From Caecitellus pseudoparvulus (Eukaryota; Bigyra: Bicosoecida): 64,000 nt of DNA. Below, one piece after another: positions 47,099 to 58,621 of this stretch. A model generated the notes under the pieces. The model was not told where the DNA came from. It ran no database searches and saw nothing but the letters and a program-made list of their open reading frames with translations. The stretch is from assembly GCA_965644315.1 (NCBI GenBank), contig CBFFRQ010000069.1, positions 1,390,439 through 1,454,438 of the forward strand. The letters run 5' to 3'. How positions within the stretch are numbered: the first letter of the stretch is position 1; the number at the start of each line of letters is the position of its first letter. The position numbers and the translations under genes were made by a program.

Positions 47099-48911
47099 TC
47101 ACCTTCCGCTCCGACTGCGGGCGCTGCCTAGGCCACGCCTGCTCCCTCGTGGTGTGCTGCTGCCGCTGGACAAGCCACGCTTGCCGGCACTGCGAGTAGA
47201 GGGCGTGCCTGGGGCACTGCCTCCTGCGCCCGCCGCGGCCGTGACTGGGGTGGGGGCGGCTCGTGAAATGGCTGGCGCAAGGGACTGGCTAAAGTCGGCA
47301 CCCAGCATAGACGTGTACTTGCTGCCGGGGTGTGCGACCACTGGACCATCCTTCCAAATCAAGTCAAAGCCACCGATGCTGGTCTCATCCCCCGCCAACT
47401 TGCCTTCCATGTCCACAACGTCAAACGTGTCGTGCAGCAACTTGAACTTGCGGTCGTAATCCTCCCTCGTGTTGGCAGTCAGCTGAAACGCGTGCACGCG
47501 AGGATAGTGGCACGGTGGAGTTTGCGCGCAGGCTGGAGTCCAGCAAACGCACCGAGGGGGAGGCATTCACTTCGATGAGCCATGGTCGTAAGTCGGCGTC
47601 GAAGAGGAAGTCATACCCGTATAGCTCGTAGCAGTGTTTGTCTGTGATCATGCATCGCTGCACAGACATCAGGGAGCGTACGACAATGCCCTCCATGCCC
47701 TGAAACAGCGTGTCCACCGCCGCAACGCCGTGCTTGGAGATGAGGTGCATCTTGAGCGATCGCAAGTCCCACTTGCCACCTGTCTGCGTACTCAAGCACG
47801 AGCACGGTGATGCAGGGGTTCAGCCTGCCAAGCCTTCGTGGGTGAGCACACACCTCCGCATTGTAGTGTTCGCCGTGCTTCTGAATGGCCACATTCGTGC
47901 AATGAACCTCGACATCGTCGACATCCGCCATGGCAGAGGAGTACCGCCTGTGAAGGGTGGCGGAGCGCACTTGTGTGTTGAGGGAGTGGGTCTTTCAGGT
48001 CTCGTGCACTGTCAATCGCGGGAGACGCACCTTGCCGAGAAGCGCGCAAAACCTGCGCGGTACAGCCACACCGTCAGCGGGGAGAACGATGGCACGAGAA
48101 CATACATGCGCATGTCGAACTTCTTGCCACCGATAAGGTACGGGTTGGATATGTACCGCTGTACCACGTAGGGCTCAACAGTGGGGTTTTCTGGTTTCCA
48201 GCGCTTGTCGCTGCGCCAGTCCGACACCTGCGACAGCTTCGTGACGAGGAAGATGCCCTTGCCCTGCGCTCTGCCAACAGGCTTCATAATCCACACAGGG
48301 GACCGGGATCCCAAGCGCTTGAACTCCTCCTTGAATAGGGCGTAGTCACCAGGCAACGTGAAGGTGATGGGGCAGAAGTCAAACTCGGCAGCCTCATCAG
48401 TTCTGCAGGCCGAAGGAGCTTCCTCCGTACATGTGATGCGTTCCCCGATCAGTGCCTGCATGCATGCGGCCCACTCACCTCCCATCACGCTCTAGCTGTC
48501 GCTTCATCTTCTTCACGTTCTTCATGAGGTTGTCCTTCCTGCACAGCTGCAGCGGAAACCAGCAGACAGTGAACCCGCTGGCGTTACAACGGCGAAACGC
48601 CGCCACTCACCTCCCTGCAATTGCGGTAATGGTTCACCTTCTGGTGGCTGTCCATGTGCTGCGTGTCAAAAATCTCGTTCACCAGCTCCCTGTCTGCCCA
48701 GGCTACGTCCCACGCCCTGTGAAGCGGTGCAGGGTCGGTGCAGAGAGCGACCTTCGCTGTCACGCTGGCCCACGCACCCATCCATGTCCACCTCCTTCCA
48801 GCCCCTTCGGCACATGACATCGTAGACGGTGTTGTGGAAGCTTGTGTGGAAGCGAATGGGCCCGTCCGCTCGACGCCTTCGATGCAGACCAGGCGCATCG
48901 CTGGCTGCCAT
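47099..48911 (-). CDS. TTLL9: Tubulin tyrosine ligase-like protein, TTLL9 type
   Basis: ATP-grasp tubulin glycylase/glutamylase-family enzyme of axonemes. Seven exons (complement): 48778-48911, 48611-48716, 48546-48479, 48402-48031, 47947-47854, 47783-47553 and 47482-47099, all in phase, about 475 residues. Seen in order: IRFHTSFHNTVYDVMCRRGW, RNCRE followed by a KNVKKMKRQLE helix, [77 protein letters not shown]. These match TTLL9 more closely than TTLL4 or TTLL6. The ATG at 48911 is well placed. The C-terminal tail is Ser/Arg/Gly-rich. TTLL9 acts in flagellar tubulin polyglutamylation. Confidence 0.9.
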
Positions 48912-49285
48912 GTCAGGAGCTTGCGCAGCGTGGGCGCAGCGACTGACCCTCGCTCTGTTCTCGGAGACAGGCTACAGAGAGAGCAGCGAACGGTTTCCCT
49001 TCCTTTCAAGTCTGCCCTGAAACTGTGGAAACTTGTGAACCGTGGAAACGAGCAAGTTTTGTGTGCATGCATGCATTTGTACGACTAATGTCCGTCGACG
49101 GCCAGAACAATTTCTCACAGGTGTGCTGCGTAATTTCTATTGCGCTCCTTTTCACCTTCCGATAATAATCAAAACTGTGTACCCGAATAATTGTTTGGCA
49201 CACTTGATTCCACCTTGGCTGCATACGACAGCTGGAGCAGTCTTCTGTAGCACTGAGCTGCGTGTCTTCCTCGGCAAGCACGTCC
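48912..49285. promoter_or_regulatory. Bidirectional intergenic region, TTLL9 / CCDC6-like
   Basis: 374 nt between divergent starts. The right half is notably AT-richer than the rest of the window (gaataattgtttggc region) and includes a gcatgcatgcat run near 49,065. Core promoter elements were not identified. Confidence 0.4.
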
Positions 49286-51105
49286 ATGGCGTCTCAGCAG
49301 CAGGGGCCAGGTGCCGCCAGCCTCCCAGTGGAAGGTGCCGGCCTGACACCGCGCGAGAGGGATGTGGAGGCGGAGAACAAAGCCCTGCGAAGTGAAGTAG
49401 CACAACTTCGGACTACCCTGCGACGGGTTGTGGCAGCTGCAGAGTGCAGCGAGGAGCGGCTGGTGAACAAGGTATTGGCGTGTTGCGGAAGTTGGTCCAA
49501 CAACGCCACTCTTGAACTTCTGGCCTCGCTTCGCCACGCGCTCCTTCTGCAGCTGCTCATTGACTTGGAAAAGCTCAAAGAAGAAAAGTCGAGGCTAGAA
49601 GCGCTGCACTCTGAAGAGTCCTCCTGTGCAGTCGCCCTGGAGCGGCAGATGAGCAAGGTGCGTGTGGGCTCTGGTGCCTTTCGAGGGCATAAATGCCTGC
49701 ACGTTTGGCACCTGCACGGCCATGCATGTGCTCGGGCTCGCAGGTCAAGGCTCAGACGGAACGGGTCGAGCAAGAGTTGGAAGCAGAGCAAGAATTCCTC
49801 GTAAACAAGCTCATGCGGCGGACGGAGGCTGTGGAAGCTGAGCGTGACGCTGCTGCAGAGGCCTGTGCGGAGGCCGAGCGGGCCAGGGACGCCGCGCAGG
49901 CGAAGCTTGAGAGCGCCAAGGCCGAGAAGGTGGCTCTGGAGCAGCGTCTGGAAGCCGAGCAGGAGTACATCACGAACCGCCTGTCTCGCCAGCTGGCCAG
50001 TGTGCAGGCTGAGAAGGCCGCGCTGGAGGCACAGCAACATTCAGACGTGCAGGCGCTGTTGGGGTCCATTCGGGGGGCCGTGGCACGGCTGGGCGGGCAG
50101 CCCAGCGAAGGGGGCGGGGACTCGCAGGCGGTCCTGGCGAGGCTGGAGGCACAGCTGTCCTCCATCCAGGGTCGCCTGTCAGCCAAGGCCCGTGCAGAGG
50201 GCGCAGCTGCCGCAGCCGCCGCTCCAGCGCAGGCTGAGCTGCGCAAATTGCGGGAGGAGAACTGGTTGCTGCGGCAGCGCATTGCAGCGGGGCAAGACGC
50301 CCTACACGAGCGCGTCGAGCAGGTGGCGGCGAGCACCTTGGCTGAGGAGCTGGATTCGGAGCGTGCCTTTAACTCAGGCGCGGGCGTGGCAGCATGTGCA
50401 GCAGCCTCAGACAGTGCCTCTGGGGTCCTGCTGCGGTCGCACTTGACGACCACAGGGCCAGAAGGGGCTGGGGTGGGAATGGTGCCGTCGCATGCTGCAG
50501 GCTTGCGGCAAGGGGGCCGCACCCACTCTGCCGAGGGGTCCGAGGGCATGGCAAGTTTGGCTCCAGCGCACCGCGGGGACTCCTGGCCGGTGCCAGGGGC
50601 GAGTCGGCCACAGCACAGCACAGAAGGAGAGGAGGAGGACAGCTGGGTAAGCAAGGGTCGCAGTGGCCACGGCATCTTCCCAGCCGCCCTCGCAGACATG
50701 GGGCGTGGCCGAGATCTCGGCAGTGCCACGCCACCAAGTGACTCGCCCAGCCTGCCGCCGGCCGGCGTCTCGTCACACCCACCACCCCTGCCAGGGGCGG
50801 AGCTGGAAGGTGCTGAGCGCTGGAGACGCTCCCTTGGCGTGGAGGGGCTCGAGAGCCTGGGGGGCTCGACATGGACAGATGCATTCCACTCAGGGGGCGG
50901 GGTGCCCGTTGACTTGAGCAGTGGCACGCCGTCGGTGGGCGGGGGGGACGCCTCCTCTGTCACCGGCTCTGTCTCAGGCATGAGCAGCGTCTCGGACGCC
51001 GACCGTGCCAGCGCCGCACTGGTGGAGAGCGGTGTGGAGGCCATCAAGTCTGCTTGGCGGCGGCAGTCCCAGAGCTCTGCCCCTGGCGCCGGGGCGGAGG
51101 GATGA
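49286..51105 (+). CDS. CCDC6-like coiled-coil protein
   Basis: Exons 49286-49471, 49553-49657 and 49744-51105 join in phase 0 to 550 residues. The N-terminal half is a coiled coil with the CCDC6 signature of repeated (L)EQEQE(F/Y)-type units: ERLVNKLLIDLEKLKEEK, EAEQEFLVNKLMRR and EAEQEYITNRLSRQL. An REENWLLRQRI helix closes it. The C-terminal half is Gly/Ser/Pro-rich and looks disordered, as in animal CCDC6. Animal CCDC6 is a cytosolic adaptor linked to DNA-damage response; the role in a protist is unknown. The last 62 nt of the coding region overlap the 3' end of the thioesterase gene on the other strand. Confidence 0.8.
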
Positions 51106-52145
51106 TGCGGGCGAGCTGGTGACTCTGTGCGACGAGGTTGTCACCATCGTCCCACAGCTGCCCCTGCACGTCGCACACGCCGTTGGCGACGAAGGTGGAT
51201 GTGAAGCGGAACCGCAGCCACTCTGTGGGCGCGTTTGACGCCAGGGCGGGGTCCAGCGGGTTGCTCGGGGCCCTGGCGCTGGTGGGCTGGCCCCTGAAAT
51301 ACACAGACAGCGACATGGTGGGCACCCAGTTCCCCAACACCTCGCGCAGGGCGAGGACAGGCGGGGGCAGGCAGTCTGCGAAGAACGCCAAATCGGGCAG
51401 GGAGATGCGGTCCTGCGGGTCGGCGTGGCGGATGTAGCCGGCCATGGCTGGTTGGGAGGGAAAGGCCGCCTCCTCGGGCAGCTTGCCACGGAGGCTGGCG
51501 ACGAAGTTAGGGACAAGGTTTGCGCCCCACTCGATGCTGGGGTGCAGGCGGGCGTCGTATTGGTGGCGAAGGGGGACGTGAGGTCGCATGGAGGGTGGAG
51601 CGATGCAGTCTTGGACGGGAGGCAGGTCCGGAGGCGGAGCCGCCTGCGGAGTTGAGTGGGAGTGCCCCCGCAGGCGGCCAGGGTGCACGAGCACCACCTG
51701 GCTCTGGAGCATCAAGGCGCCCCCCTGTGTGACTCGGGCGTCCACAGCCGACTGGGTCCGCGAGGCACTGGCAATGTTGGCATGGATAGCGCAAGCCTGC
51801 CCAGCCTGGGCCATGTTGTGGAAGTGGGAAGTGCAGGACACCGGCACCATGCCCTCCTCTGCCACTGCACATGCAGCTTTCAAAGCAAGGGTCGATGTAA
51901 AGCCGCCATTGGGAACCTGCGAGGCGGGGGATGGCGTGCAGTTGGCCGCTGCACTTCACAAACACACCATCACTGCCTCGCACCCCCACGACGTTGTAAT
52001 CAGGCTTGACGTGGCCCTGGAAGGCAGAGGGACCCCCTGCCATGGAGATGGCCGTGTTTCTTCCCCAAGTGCCTGTGCTGAGGGCTCTCCCAGCTTGAAG
52101 CACAGGCCGCCATGCGGCCAGGCGTGGTGCGGTGCTCGCAAGCAT
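51044..52145 (-). CDS. Acyl-CoA thioesterase-like hot-dog protein, probably mitochondrial
   Basis: Exons (complement) 51966-52145 and 51044-51916 join in phase 0 across a 49 nt intron to 350 residues. Two hot-dog halves are visible. The first has KPDYNVVG, then VPNGGFTSTLALKAA and SHFHNMAQAGQA. The second ends TEWLRFRFTSTFVANGVCDVQGQLWDDGDNLVAQS. This is the layout of the acyl-CoA thioesterase II / thioesterase-like superfamily. The N-terminus (MLASTAPRLAAWRPVLQAGR) is Arg/Ala-rich without acids, as in mitochondrial presequences. There is no peroxisomal C-terminal signal. The family hydrolyses acyl-CoA to fatty acid and CoA; substrate is not predictable. It overlaps the CCDC6-like gene at its 3' end. 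Confidence 0.75.
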
Positions 52146-52479
52146 CACACTTTGGCTTGGTCGCCCTTCACGCCGCTTGCCCAGTGCGTCACCACCGGCA
52201 TGGCACACCTGCTCCAGCGGAGGATGAATCCGGTGCGTGCATGTTGGGATGTGGGGGGTGGCGGTGGCCTTTTGTGCCATTCCTTGGAATGGGCAACCGC
52301 TGCCTGTGGACAAATCATGCTTGGCTGTCGATGCGGCTTTACTCAGCGCACTCGGCCCAGTCCCGCTCTCAAGGCAGTGGCGCAGAAGGACGGGCAAGAG
52401 ACCCTGCGTACAATCCTCAGCTTGAGGAGCTCGAGCCACCTCGGCTTCAAGCCCGCGCAGGCAGCAGGGACAGCCGATC
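52146..52479. promoter_or_regulatory. Bidirectional intergenic region, thioesterase / phosphatidylserine decarboxylase
   Basis: 334 nt between divergent starts. No gene, RNA or repeat is visible, and no clear core promoter element. Confidence 0.35.
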
Positions 52480-55341
52480 ATGGGTTGTGCTGGCTCCAAG
52501 CCCACCCAACCAGTCCAGGGCAGGGACTCCCGCTCAGCTTTGCGGGGCCCCAGCCCAGACCTCACCTCTGAGCACCACGTCGTTGCTTCTGACAGCTCCA
52601 AGGGCGCTGACAGCAAGACGCGAGTGCACAAACTGCGAGTGTCGGTGGGCAGCGTTTCTGGTCTAGCCTCCCTCAACAACTACGTGGTGGTGAGCCACCG
52701 AGACCTGGGCGCCCGGACACGTGTAGTGTACGGCAGCAAGTCGCCAGCTTTTAACGAGGTCGTGGACATTGTCACCGTGCACGAGCCGAGGGACGTCGAT
52801 GTCTCAGTGCGCACGTACAATGTGAGGCTGGTTGGGCGATGGCTCAGGAGCGGTAATTGCATGCACGCTCCCGGCGCTTCCCCTCTCGCAGCGCCTCCGC
52901 AAGGACCATACCATCGGAAGGGTCAAGCTGCCCCTGCCGGAGGACCTGTTTTCTGACACCATTAGCAGCAAGACAGTCGTGAGTGCTCGTGCCGCGTGTG
53001 GCAGGTGTGGAGCATGCTCAGCTTCACGCGCTGCCACGCCAAGTCGCAGACTGCTCCCATCCAAGACTCTGAAGGCAGGCAGCGCGGGGAGGTGAAGTTG
53101 GTGCTTTCTGGCATTCGCCTCGTGGGCCAGCGCTGGCACCTGCAGCACGAGTTATCCTACGCCAACACGCTTGGCTTGTTGTCCATGCACGTCAAGTCTG
53201 GGCACCTGTCGCCAGAGCTGGCTGCTTCCGGTGTGTGTAGGCCGTGATTGCGCCGAGCCACGCCCTCCCCCCGCTGAGCACCACGCCCCCCCATTCTCAC
53301 AGTTGGCAAGGGCAAGGTCTCTGCGCTGCGGCCTGCTGTCGTGGTGCAGCTGGCTGGCAACGAGTTCCGCACAGGCTCAACCACAGTGCACTCCAGCGAC
53401 AGCGGCGTGAATGTGGAGTGGGGCCAGGCTGCGCGCACGTGGGTGCAGGCCGAATCGGCTCGGCATGTCCTGCGCATCCTGCTCATGCAAAGGGACAAGA
53501 AGGGTGCTGGGAGTCGTCTCTTGGCCGCCGGCAGTCTGTCTGTTCAGGACGTCCTCTCCTGCCACGGCGAGACGCTGACCGTCCGCCTCGCTCGGGCGGA
53601 CGCCAAGGACCTGTCCACAGACGCCCTGCTGTCCAAGTGGAAGGTCATGCAGCGCAGCGCTGCGTCAGGACCAGGCAGCCCAGCGCCAGGCAGTGCCACG
53701 CCAGGGCAGGCGCCCCGCTCGGCGGAGGTCACCCCTGCTGCTGCTGCCGCCGCTGCCACTGCCGCTGTTGCAGCTTCCGAAGTCAAAGAGGAGGATGCGA
53801 CCTTCTCACAGCCGGAAGACGTGATGTTCGAGGACGGGGAGCCGGTGGTGGCGACGGTGCAAGTGAAGTTCTCCTTCAGCACCAAGGCAGAGGCGGAGGC
53901 GTGGTTCATGCGCAGCCTGATGGATCAGTTTGACACGGACGGCGACGGCAAGCTGAGCGTGGAGGAGCTGGCGGGCATGCTGACCGTGCTGACCAGCGCC
54001 TTCCCTGGGGATGGAGCGGGGGACAAGGCAGCTGCTGACGCCGTGCGAGGCGAGGCAGGGCGCTTGATGGCCATGCTGGACACCTCCGGGGACCAGCAGG
54101 TGGACGAGGGGGAGGTCATGGCCATCTTGCGCAGCACAGAGTTCCAGACGGGCCCCTTTGGGTACAGCATTTTGAACTTCCTTGCAGACGGCTATGAGGC
54201 GCGGCACGCGCTGATGAACCTGCATCCCATCGTGCGCAAGGCGGGGGAGTCCGCTGCCGGCGCAGACATGGTGACGGTGTCGGCGGGGGGCGTGTCCACC
54301 GTGGACAGGGATGGCCTCATGGTGTTCGACGACGCGACGGGCATCACGGTGCGGGAGCACATCCCCGGCTACGTCAAGGCGGCCCTGGACGTCGCGTACA
54401 AGGGCCTCTTCGACTCCACCGCCTTCGTGCAGAGCAGCGCCATGCGCGCCATGCTGCGAGCCATGACGGTGAAGGAGGGCAAGCACATGAACAGCCCTGC
54501 GTCGGCGGCAGAGATCCCGGACTTCGTCAGCGCGCACCGCCTGAACACGGAGGAGATCCGGGACCCCCTGGACTCCTTCAAAACCTTCAATGAGTTCTTC
54601 TACCGCAAGCTGAAGCCGGAGGCACGCCCCATCGCCGCGCCAGGGGACCCCGCCGTTGCCGTGTCTCCCGCTGACTGCCGCTTGGTGGCGTTCCCCTTCC
54701 TGCACGAAGCGACGAGTTTGTGGGTGAAGGGCGCCGCCTTCACCATCGACACGCTGCTGGGGCCGGAGCTGGCAGAGGAGGCGCCCAATTTCTACGGCGG
54801 TTCCCTGGTTATTGCGCGCCTGGCGCCACAGGACTACCACCGGTGGCACATGCCCGTCACCGGCACACTGCGCAAGCCAGTGCCCATTGCGGGGGACCTG
54901 TTCACGGTGAACCCCATCGCCATTCGCCGGGCAGTGAATGTGTACACGGAGAACAAGCGCATCGTGTGCTTGGTGGACACAGAGCACTTTGGCACGGTGG
55001 CCATGGTGGCGGTGGGTGCCACCATGGTGGGCAGCATCAACCTCACAACTCCGCCCGAGGGTGGGCCGGTGGAGAAGGGCCAAGAGCACGGGTACTTTGC
55101 CTTTGGTGGCAGCACTGTGCTGGTGCTGTTCCAGCCCAAGAGCATCTGGCTGGACGACGGCATCGTCCGGCGCAGCCGCTTGCCCATGGAAACGCTGGTG
55201 CAGATGGGTCGAGCCATTGGCGTGCCATACGCGCAGCGGCCGACAGCTGCCTCGGCAGGGGCAGCCTTGCCTCAGTCTACAGCTGCGCAGGAAGGCAAGG
55301 CGTCCGGCGAGGGGAAGGAAGGCGGAGAGGGCAAGGAGTAA
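52480..55341 (+). CDS. PSD: Phosphatidylserine decarboxylase with C2 and EF-hand domains
   Basis: Makes phosphatidylethanolamine from phosphatidylserine. Exons 52480-52821, 52892-52978, 53005-53230 and 53303-55341 join in phase to 897 residues. The N-terminus MGCAGSK is a myristoylation/palmitoylation signal. Two C2-like modules follow (exons 1-3 and the start of exon 4), then two EF-hands (DTDGDGKLSVEEL and DTSGDQQVDEGEV), then the catalytic domain. There the conserved SFKTFNEFFYRKLKPEARP, DYHRWHMPVTG, DTEHFGTVAMVAVGA and the self-cleavage GGST site (from FGGSTVLVLF) are seen. The C2/EF layout matches plant PSD2/PSD3 type calcium-regulated enzymes, not the mitochondrial PSD1. The C-terminus is a Gly/Lys/Glu tail. 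Confidence 0.92.
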
Positions 55342-55500
55342 GCGAGGGGGGCGGACGCTGCGGGCACTTGTACCGGGAGGCAAAAACCGACGGTTGTCAA
55401 ATCGTAAACCACTCAGTAGACCGGCTCCTGCACACAGTTGCAGGTAGTGCCCGTGCGCTGTAGAGATCAATTCAGCCCACCCTCCCTTCGCGGTGGGGGC

Positions 55501-57519
55501 ATGGCAGCTGCCGTTGCTTGCTCACGCACGATGGCTGCTGCCGAGAGTGTGCACGCCAGCCCTCCGCCTGGCCCCTCGGAGTCTCCCGAGGCGCACGCGG
55601 GGCAGCTGCGCATCGCCATGATCGGGAATGTCGACTCAGGCAAGAGCACCCTCACTGGGTGCCTCACTCGTGGAGTGACGGACGACGGGCGCGGTGCCGC
55701 ACGGGCTCACGTGAGGCCAGCGCCAGGAGCGTGGAGAGTGCCCACAGAACTGAGCCTGCCACGCGCAATGCGCAGGTCTTCCGGCACCGCCACGAGGCTG
55801 AGAACGGGCGAACATCCAGTGTGGGAGTTGAAGTCATGGTGCGTAGACTAGGGCGCTGTGGATTCTCCTTGTGGGGGTGCTGCAGGCGTGGATTCTCGCC
55901 CGATGCGCCTGCACTTCACCACGCCGACATCGCACGTGCCGTGGCCTGCGTTTCGCAGGGCTTCGCTGGGGATGACATCGTGAAGGTGGACTCCAAGGCT
56001 GGGCGCGCCAAGGTCTTCCAGACGATCAAGGCTGAGTCGGACCGCGTGCGTGGCTGGGCAGGCTGTGCTGTGGCAGGCTTCTTCTCACCCTCTTCACCCA
56101 GTCGGTTTCTTCACGCGCCCCCCTCGCAGAGCATCACGTTCATCGACTTGTGCGGCCACGAGAAGTACCTCAAGACGACCATCTTCGGTCTGACAGTGAG
56201 TGCAGCGCGGCTGTGGCCCTGCAGAGACCTCGCGTCGCACAGGGACACATGGCGTTTCGCTCGCGTTGCTCGCGCAGGGCATGATGCCAGACTATGGCCT
56301 GGTGGTGGTGGGCGGGAACATGGGTGTCAGCCGCATGACGCGTGAGCATGTGGGCATCGCAGCCGCACTGCGCGTGCCCCTCATCGTCGCCGTGACCAAG
56401 GTGGACCTCGCACCTGCCGGCGTGCTGAAGAAGACGCTTGCTTCTGTCAACAAGTTGCTCAAGGCCGCTCGCAAGATGCCGTACCTCGTGCGCACGGAGG
56501 ACAACGTGAACAAGGCAGCCTCCACCATCCTCACCGCCCGCATCACGCCGGTGTTCCTGGTGTCCAACGTGTCGGGGCAGGGCCTTGACATGCTGCGCAG
56601 CCTGCTTCGCCGCCTGCCCCACCGCGTCGGCAGCAGTGCCGCACAGGGCGGCGAGGCGCCGGCACCCCCTGGACTGGTGGAGTTCTCCACGGCGTCTGCT
56701 GCGGAGACGTCCTCGGAGGTGGTGGCGCCACCCCCCGTGCCGGCGGCGTCCCCCGCCCCTGGCGCATCCCCCACTCTCCCGCCCGGCGTGTCCCCTGAGG
56801 GTGAGGCCGTCATCGACTCCGTGTTCAACGTCCCAGGTGTGGGCACCGTCGTTGCAGGCACTGTCGTGAAGGGCGCCATCACTTCCGGCAGCACCATGCT
56901 GCTGGGCCCTGACGGCACTGGACACTTCCAGCCTGTTGTGGTGCGCAGCATCCACGTGCAGTACACCGGCACCGACGTAGCGCTACCCGGTGGCTCTGCC
57001 GCCTTCGCCATCCGCCCCAAGGGCAAGGGCAAGCTGGGCGGTGACAGGCGCAAGATGTGGGTGAAGAAGGGAATGGCGCTCGTGCACCCCGCCCTGGCCC
57101 CCGCTTCGTCCTGGGAGTTTGAGGCTGAGGTGCTAATTTTGCACCACCAGACCACCCTGGGCGTGGGGTACGCCCCCGTCATGCACGTCGGCGTCGTGAC
57201 GCAGTCCGCCCGCATCGTCTCCATGCGCAGCCGTGAGGGGGAAGCTCTCACAACCCTGCGCACAGGTGACCGTGCCATCATGCGCTGCCGGTTCCAGTAC
57301 CGCCCAGAGTTTGTGCGAGAGGGCAACGCGCTGCTCTTCCGTGAGGGGCGTGCCAAGGGCGTCGGGCGCATTACAGGCGTCTTTGCGGACGCAGGGGAGC
57401 TCTCGGAGCCCCCTGGCAGTGACCCCTCCAAGGCACAGGCGGCCAAGGCGGCACGCGCGTCGGAAGTGGCGCCAGCTGCAGCTGCTGCCAAGAGTCCCGA
57501 GGGAAGGATACGAAGCTAG
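55501..57519 (+). CDS. GTPBP1/GTPBP2-type translational GTPase
   Basis: EF-Tu-related GTPase of the GTPBP1/2 group. Exons 55501-55710, 55776-55838, 55959-56045, 56130-56195 and 56278-57519 join in phase 0 to 555 residues. Seen: GNVDSGKST (G1), the family's [31 protein letters not shown] (G3), VTKVDL (G4), the [12 protein letters not shown] start of domain II, and [16 protein letters not shown] near the end. An inserted Pro/Ala-rich loop (about 56,630-56,810) sits between domains I and II. Animal GTPBP1/2 act in mRNA turnover and rescue of stalled ribosomes. The 120 nt intron 2 is open in the coding frame over its last part, so the acceptor at 55,959 was chosen by homology. The second ATG (55531) is also possible. 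Confidence 0.85.
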
Positions 57520-57575
57520 AACCGCCTGGTCTAGCGTTTGAGCTCCGCAAATGCATGCATTGCGGCCTGCTGCGC

Positions 57576-58231
57576 TCACCCTCGTCGAGCTCGTTTTGAG
57601 CGTTTCGGCGGTGCTGCAGGTGCGCCTTCCCCCTCCTCCTCCGCCACTTCTTCCTGCTGGCCACCCGATGCATGCCCGTCGCCCAAGGCGGAAGGAGCAG
57701 CACTTGCCACTGCTGGAGCATGCGCAGGTGTTTCAGCGGAAGCTAGTTGGGGTGGAAACATGACGTCTGCCACCTCCTGCACGAGGCTCTCAGCGCTCTC
57801 CGGGCCTTCGAAGCGGTCATCTGCATCCAAGACCACGGCCAGCATGTCGGGGCGCACTGTCACTGGCAGGTTCACCCAATTCAGCTCCTCTGCCTCCGTC
57901 AGCAGCGTGCCTGCCGAGCGTGCTCGAGCCCGCAGCAGACTCAGTGCAGCAGCCACAGACGCACGGGTCTGGGAGGCCACCCTCAGCGACCTCAAGTGCT
58001 TCAGAGCCTGTGTCAGGTGGGGAAGCCAGCATTGCATGGCGGGCGGTGGTGGCGAGCGAGACTAGCCTCGCTCACTTTTGCCTCAACCCATCTGCACTCC
58101 TTGGTTGGTGTGAAGTTTCCCTCGCGGCGCTTGTGCAGCGCTTTGCTTGCAGCTCGGGCCTTGCGACGGGCGGCAAGCAGCTCCATGACCTCCACGTTGG
58201 CCAGGCGCTGCTCGCCCGGCAGCAGCTCCAT
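57576..58231 (-). CDS. CRCP: RNA polymerase III subunit RPC9 (CRCP)
   Basis: Exons (complement) 58076-58231 and 57576-58007 join in phase 0 to 195 residues. It resembles RPC9/CRCP, the RPB4-like stalk subunit of RNA polymerase III: LANVEVMELLAARRKA near the N-terminus, and LTEAEELNWVNLPVT with SLVQEVADVMFPP in the HRDC-like core. The C-terminus is acidic, then Lys/Arg-rich (PPKRSKRARRG), a possible nuclear signal. It ends 56 nt from the convergent GTPase gene. The assignment rests on pattern similarity of a small, fast-evolving family. Confidence 0.7.
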
Positions 58232-58621
58232 GCTTGCGGGTGCTGGGGCGTGGGCTGCGGCTGGGCTGCAGGTGCGGAATTTGCCTACACCCCACTCCAA
58301 CCCACACCGGCGCTGGCGGCTTCTCAGGCTGCGATGCACAAAGAGGGAGTCCAGCAGGCACTGAAAACAGGTGTGGTTGGTCCAGCTCGCAGCTCGACCT
58401 GTTCTGATTTTGTTTGGCAGCCAGAAGCTGCCGTTCCAGGGGCTCGGTGAAACACTTTGCTTGCCCACCTTTGCGTTGCAATTCGCCACCCTGAGCACAT
58501 CCACACCACACGTCAGTCAACCGTACTTCACGCCCCCTTGGCGTGCAGCCCCACTGCCCTGCAAGCAGCCCCCTAGGCTGCCCACACGCCCGTCCCGACG
58601 CCTGGGCCAGATCCAGCAGAC
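58232..58621. promoter_or_regulatory. Bidirectional intergenic region, RPC9 / CRT-like
   Basis: 390 nt between divergent starts. No exon, RNA gene or repeat is visible. Confidence 0.35.

Noticed and set aside
53806-55470. 554-codon minus-strand open frame opposite the phosphatidylserine decarboxylase gene
   Set aside because: It is His/Arg/Val-rich with no domain and mirrors a well-supported coding exon; long antisense frames are expected at this GC content. The same holds for minus-strand frames at 589-1803, 49752-51047, 56292-57491 and 38610-39764.
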